64,000 nt of DNA from Achromobacter xylosoxidans (GTDB taxonomy: Bacteria > Pseudomonadota > Gammaproteobacteria > Burkholderiales > Burkholderiaceae_B): positions 119,002 to 183,001 of the forward strand of contig NZ_MTLG01000081.1 in assembly GCF_002192695.1 (NCBI RefSeq), in the 5' to 3' direction. Made by a program: the position numbers and the translations under genes. Positions 61,444 through 64,000 of the stretch are shown here, in pieces (position 1 is the first letter of the stretch; every line of letters starts with the position of its first letter). The notes under the pieces were generated by a model. The model was not told where the DNA came from. It searched no databases and saw only the letters and a program-made list of their open reading frames with translations.

Positions 61444-62102
61444 GCGGTGCAGACACCGGACGCCGCGCCATTCACCATCGCTGCAATCCGCAACAGTATT
61501 GCTATCGGTTGTGCGAACAAGACAATGCTCTGCGCATGAACAGGCGGTTAAACGCGCCTCGCGCACGGCCATTGATCTACATCAATCGCACCCGGATTTT
61601 CCAGCACTAATCTGAACCTGACCTCCTTTGCAAAACCCTCGTTCGTGCATTTCCAGACCATGTGCTGAATCCGGAGGTCCAAGCTGCTCTGCCATGGAAC
61701 AGAACTACTGAGGCTAGGCATTCTTTTTTGTCGGTTCGATCTGCCATGCGCGTTGCCTGTACGTCCCCCCTCCCCCTCGGCCTCGCCTGCCGCCGCGCCG
61801 CCTTGCGCGCGCATCCGGGCTTGCAAGCCGTCCATTGCCAGCCTTTGATCGGAATCGCTTCGGTTCCCTGATCGCCCGGCATTTTCATCGCATACCCGTG
61901 GTTCCCGTCTGAATGGACGGGAAGCCACACATCTCTGCGCGCCAAAATACGTCCCTATTTATTGTTGTAAAGACAACGATAAACAGGCTTATTCTTATCG
62001 CCTGCCCTTGCCGTCTGTTCACCACCCGGCAAACTCAATTGGCAGGTATTACGCGCAGACGATCACTTCACTGAATTTCTTTTGAATAAGTGAGTAGAGA
62101 AG
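61444..62102. other. 659-bp intergenic region upstream of the autotransporter gene
   Basis: No convincing gene. It holds an FNR-type palindrome (61572-61585) and an AT-rich stretch at about 61950-62090 (TATTTATTGTTGTAAAGACA) that may contain the autotransporter promoter. The length is unusual for this compact chromosome and leaves room for an unannotated small RNA or a long leader. Confidence 0.5.
61572..61585. promoter_or_regulatory. Consensus FNR/ANR box
   Basis: TTGAT-CTAC-ATCAA is an exact match to the TTGAT-N4-ATCAA consensus and extends to a 16-bp palindrome, ATTGATCTACATCAAT. It lies 129 bp after the M48 stop and 517 bp before the autotransporter start. If used at a -41.5 position on the plus strand, transcription would begin near 61620, giving a roughly 480-nt leader or a small RNA. 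Confidence 0.6.
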
Positions 62103-64000
62103 ATGCAGCCCTTGTCACCAATTGATGTCCGCTTGTCATTCAGGCTTTCCAGCGCATTCCTGATCGCGCTGGGCGCTTTCCCCGCTTATTCCCAGACCAT
62201 CGATGGCGGATCGATAGTCACTGTTCCCGGGTCGCAGAGTTCGCCCTGGAACCTGGGAACCAATTCGCTGACGATAGGCAACACCAGCACCGGCACGCTG
62301 CAGATTGGCGCGGGCGGCGTGGTATCGAGCGGATCCGGCTTTATCGGCCGCCAAGTCGGCAGCACGGGCAACGTGACCGTGAATGGCATAGGCGCGCAGT
62401 GGACCGCCGGGCCGGGGCTCAATATCGGGAATTTCGGCACCGGCACGCTGGGCATCTCGAATGGCGGCCATGTAACGAGCACGACCAATACCTACCTGGG
62501 TGTTGCAGCCGGCAGCTCCGGCACGCTGACGATAAGCGGCGCGGGCTCGCAGCTGAACACCGCTGGATTCATGCGCGTGGGCCAGACAGGCACTGGCACA
62601 GTGCAAATCACCGACGGCGCTGTCGTGACAAATGGCCTTGGCTACATCGGCTACGACACGACCGGCGTGGGTACGGTGACCATAAGCGGCGTTGGATCGC
62701 AGTGGAACAGCAGCGCTGAACTCAGCGTCGGCACCACCGGCAAGGGCCAACTCAACATCTCGAATGGCGCCGCGGTTTCCAATACGCTTGGAACCATAGG
62801 CGCTGGCGCGAACGCGACGGGTGCGGTCACCATCGACGGCACCGGCTCCTCGTGGACAAACTCCGGGGTCCTAACTGTGGGCAACGCCGGCTCCGGCGCG
62901 CTGACCATCTCGAACAACGCCACGGTCAGCGCGGTCAGCGCGCGGGCAGGCGTGACCGCTGCTTCACAGGGCGTCATCAATATCGGCGCTGCGGCATTGG
63001 CTGCCGCAGCGGCGCCCGGCACGCTGACGCTGACAGGCCCCAGTCCCAGCCTGACGCTGGGCGCCACCGGGGCGCTGGTGTTCAATCACACCGACACCAC
63101 CGGCTATGTGTTCACTCCGGGCATCACCGGCGCGGGCAAGCTCAGCACCTATAGCGGCACCACGGTGTTGACCGCCAACAACAACTACACGGGCGGCACC
63201 ACGATAGCCGGCGGCACGCTGCAATTGGGCAATGGCGGCACCAGCGGCGCCATCGTGGGCAATGTGACGAACAACGGCGCCCTGACCTTCAACCGTACCG
63301 ACAGCGTGACGTTCGCAGGCCTGATCTCGGGCAGCGGAGTGGTCAACCAGAATGGCACTGGCGCCACGATACTGACGGCCAACAATACCTACACCGGCGG
63401 GACCACGATCTCGGCAGGCACCCTGCAGTTAGGCAATGGCGGCACCACGGGCGCCATCGTGGGCAACGTGGCGAACAACGGGGCGCTGGTATTCGATCGC
63501 TCCAACACCCTGACGCTCGGCGGCCAGATTTCGGGCAGCGGCTCGGTCAGCCAGATCGGCGCCGGCACCACGGTGCTGACGGGCAACAATACCTACACGG
63601 GCGCAACCACGATCTCGGCAGGCACACTGCAACTGGGCAACGGCGGCACTACCGGCGCCATCCTGGGCGATGTGACCAATAACGGGGCGCTGGCCTTCAA
63701 CCGTTCCGACACTTTGGCATTCCCCGGCCTGATCTCCGGCAGCGGCGTGGTGAACCAGATCGGAACCGGCACCACGGTCCTGACGGCCAACAACACCTAT
63801 GCGGGCGGCACCACGATTTCCGCCGGCACCTTGCAGCTGGGTAACGGCGGCACAACCGGCGCCATCCTGGGCAACGTAGTGGACAACGGCGCGCTGGCCT
63901 TCAACCGCTCCGACATCCAGACCTTCGCCGGTCAGATCTCCGGCAGTGGCGTGGTCAACCAGATCGGTACGGGCACCACGATCCTGACGGCCAACAACAC
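62103..64000 (+). CDS. Type V autotransporter adhesin, N-terminal part (runs off the window)
   Basis: 632 codons from ATG 62103 without a stop to the window end. The signal peptide is about 38 residues long and ends near FPAYSQ. Residues about 40-300 are a beta-helix built of T5SS/PEP-CTERM-associated repeats (for example GTGTLQIGAGGVVSSGSG; VNGIGAQWTAGPGLNIGNFG; TISGAGSQL). From residue 356 a 68-residue repeat of the passenger-associated transport repeat type is present four times plus a partial fifth. The beta-barrel is beyond the window. Long antisense frames here are compositional shadows. Confidence 0.85.
   Translation, partial: MQPLSPIDVRLSFRLSSAFLIALGAFPAYSQTIDGGSIVTVPGSQSSPWNLGTNSLTIGNTSTGTLQIGAGGVVSSGSGFIGRQVGSTGNVTVNGIGAQWTAGPGLNIGNFGTGTLGISNGGHVTSTTNTYLGVAAGSSGTLTISGAGSQLNTAGFMRVGQTGTGTVQITDGAVVTNGLGYIGYDTTGVGTVTISGVGSQWNSSAELSVGTTGKGQLNISNGAAVSNTLGTIGAGANATGAVTIDGTGSSWTNSGVLTVGNAGSGALTISNNATVSAVSARAGVTAASQGVINIGAAALAAAAAPGTLTLTGPSPSLTLGATGALVFNHTDTTGYVFTPGITGAGKLSTYSGTTVLTANNNYTGGTTIAGGTLQLGNGGTSGAIVGNVTNNGALTFNRTDSVTFAGLISGSGVVNQNGTGATILTANNTYTGGTTISAGTLQLGNGGTTGAIVGNVANNGALVFDRSNTLTLGGQISGSGSVSQIGAGTTVLTGNNTYTGATTISAGTLQLGNGGTTGAILGDVTNNGALAFNRSDTLAFPGLISGSGVVNQIGTGTTVLTANNTYAGGTTISAGTLQLGNGGTTGAILGNVVDNGALAFNRSDIQTFAGQISGSGVVNQIGTGTTILTANN
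63168..64000 (+). repeat. 204-bp in-frame tandem repeats in the autotransporter passenger
   Basis: Units start at 63168, 63372, 63576, 63780 and 63984 (partial), each beginning with codons for LTANN or LTGNN followed by xYxGGTTI or xYTGATTI. Unit length is constant at 204 bp (68 aa). Units share blocks such as GTLQLGNGGT and LISGSGVVNQ but differ at scattered sites, so they are older than a recent slippage event while still able to recombine. Confidence 0.9.

Noticed and set aside
61746..61871. 41-codon frame in the autotransporter upstream region
   Set aside because: Composition rich in Arg, Pro, Leu and Cys without ribosome site; more likely chance in GC-rich DNA.
63168..64000. CRISPR-like periodic repeats
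   Set aside because: The repeat is in frame, 204 bp long, with no short repeat/unique spacer alternation; it is coding repeat of an autotransporter.
1..64000. tRNA or rRNA genes as island attachment sites
   Set aside because: I looked for cloverleaf-like sequence and CCA ends near 7.2, 10.6 and 24 kb and saw none; a tRNAscan run would settle this.

Overview
The window is about 64 kb of GC-rich chromosome, most likely from a betaproteobacterium of the Alcaligenaceae (Achromobacter or Bordetella type). The grounds are the GC-rich codon use, three Bug-family periplasmic binding proteins (a family expanded in that group), many LysR and IclR regulators next to organic-acid or acyl-CoA operons, and the overall protein flavour. 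The genus is inferred from recollection of families, not from a search. No rRNA, tRNA or CRISPR array was seen.

Layout. 1-7152: a rightward Dpp/Opp-type ABC peptide transporter operon (two permeases, two ATPases, binding protein) followed by a BAAT-type alpha/beta hydrolase and a double CMD/alkylhydroperoxidase-like protein. 7240-10326: LysE exporter, VOC protein, a Methyltransf_32-type methyltransferase, a hypothetical protein and a small lipoprotein. 10378-24000: an accessory region with lower and patchy GC. It starts with a decayed, deleted copy of the methyltransferase and a structured leader whose upstream arm can pair with the Shine-Dalgarno of a small gene. It then holds a complete ABC-3C-type conflict system (REase-like effector, middle component, DUF3732 ATPase), an HNH_5-like endonuclease, a tyrosine recombinase with a displaced active-site tyrosine, an AAA_13 ATPase with a C-terminal HEPN-type Rx6H motif (PrrC/RloC-like), two AT-rich membrane proteins and an orphan HsdR-N-type nuclease. 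Related palindromic elements separate the last genes of this island.

24020-29705: YciI protein, hypothetical protein, Bug protein, LysR regulator and a large DUF3604 protein. 29654-32689: an inserted LysR/MFS pair bracketed by about 211-bp imperfect direct repeats. Each repeat spans the 3' end of the DUF3604 gene and the 3' end of the next LysR gene. 32543-38572: a LysR regulator divergent from an MFS transporter, SDR, IlvD/Edd dehydratase and HIBADH-like dehydrogenase operon, probably for hydroxy-acid or sugar-acid catabolism. 38614-40333: isochorismatase-like hydrolase divergent from a GlxA-type regulator.

40421-52938: two related acyl-CoA modules, each with an IclR regulator, Bug protein, acyl-CoA dehydrogenase and SDR. 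The first also has an ADP-forming acyl-CoA synthetase, crotonases and a quinone oxidoreductase. A 15-bp motif recurs at both IclR starts and, inverted, upstream of the first SDR. 53040-64000: MarR-GNAT fusion behind a perfect 13-bp inverted repeat, EamA permease, HD phosphohydrolase, lipoprotein, zinc alcohol dehydrogenase behind an FNR-type box, a DUF4034-like/M48 peptidase pair, a 0.66-kb intergenic region with a second FNR-type box, and the 5' part of an autotransporter with 68-residue tandem repeats running off the window.
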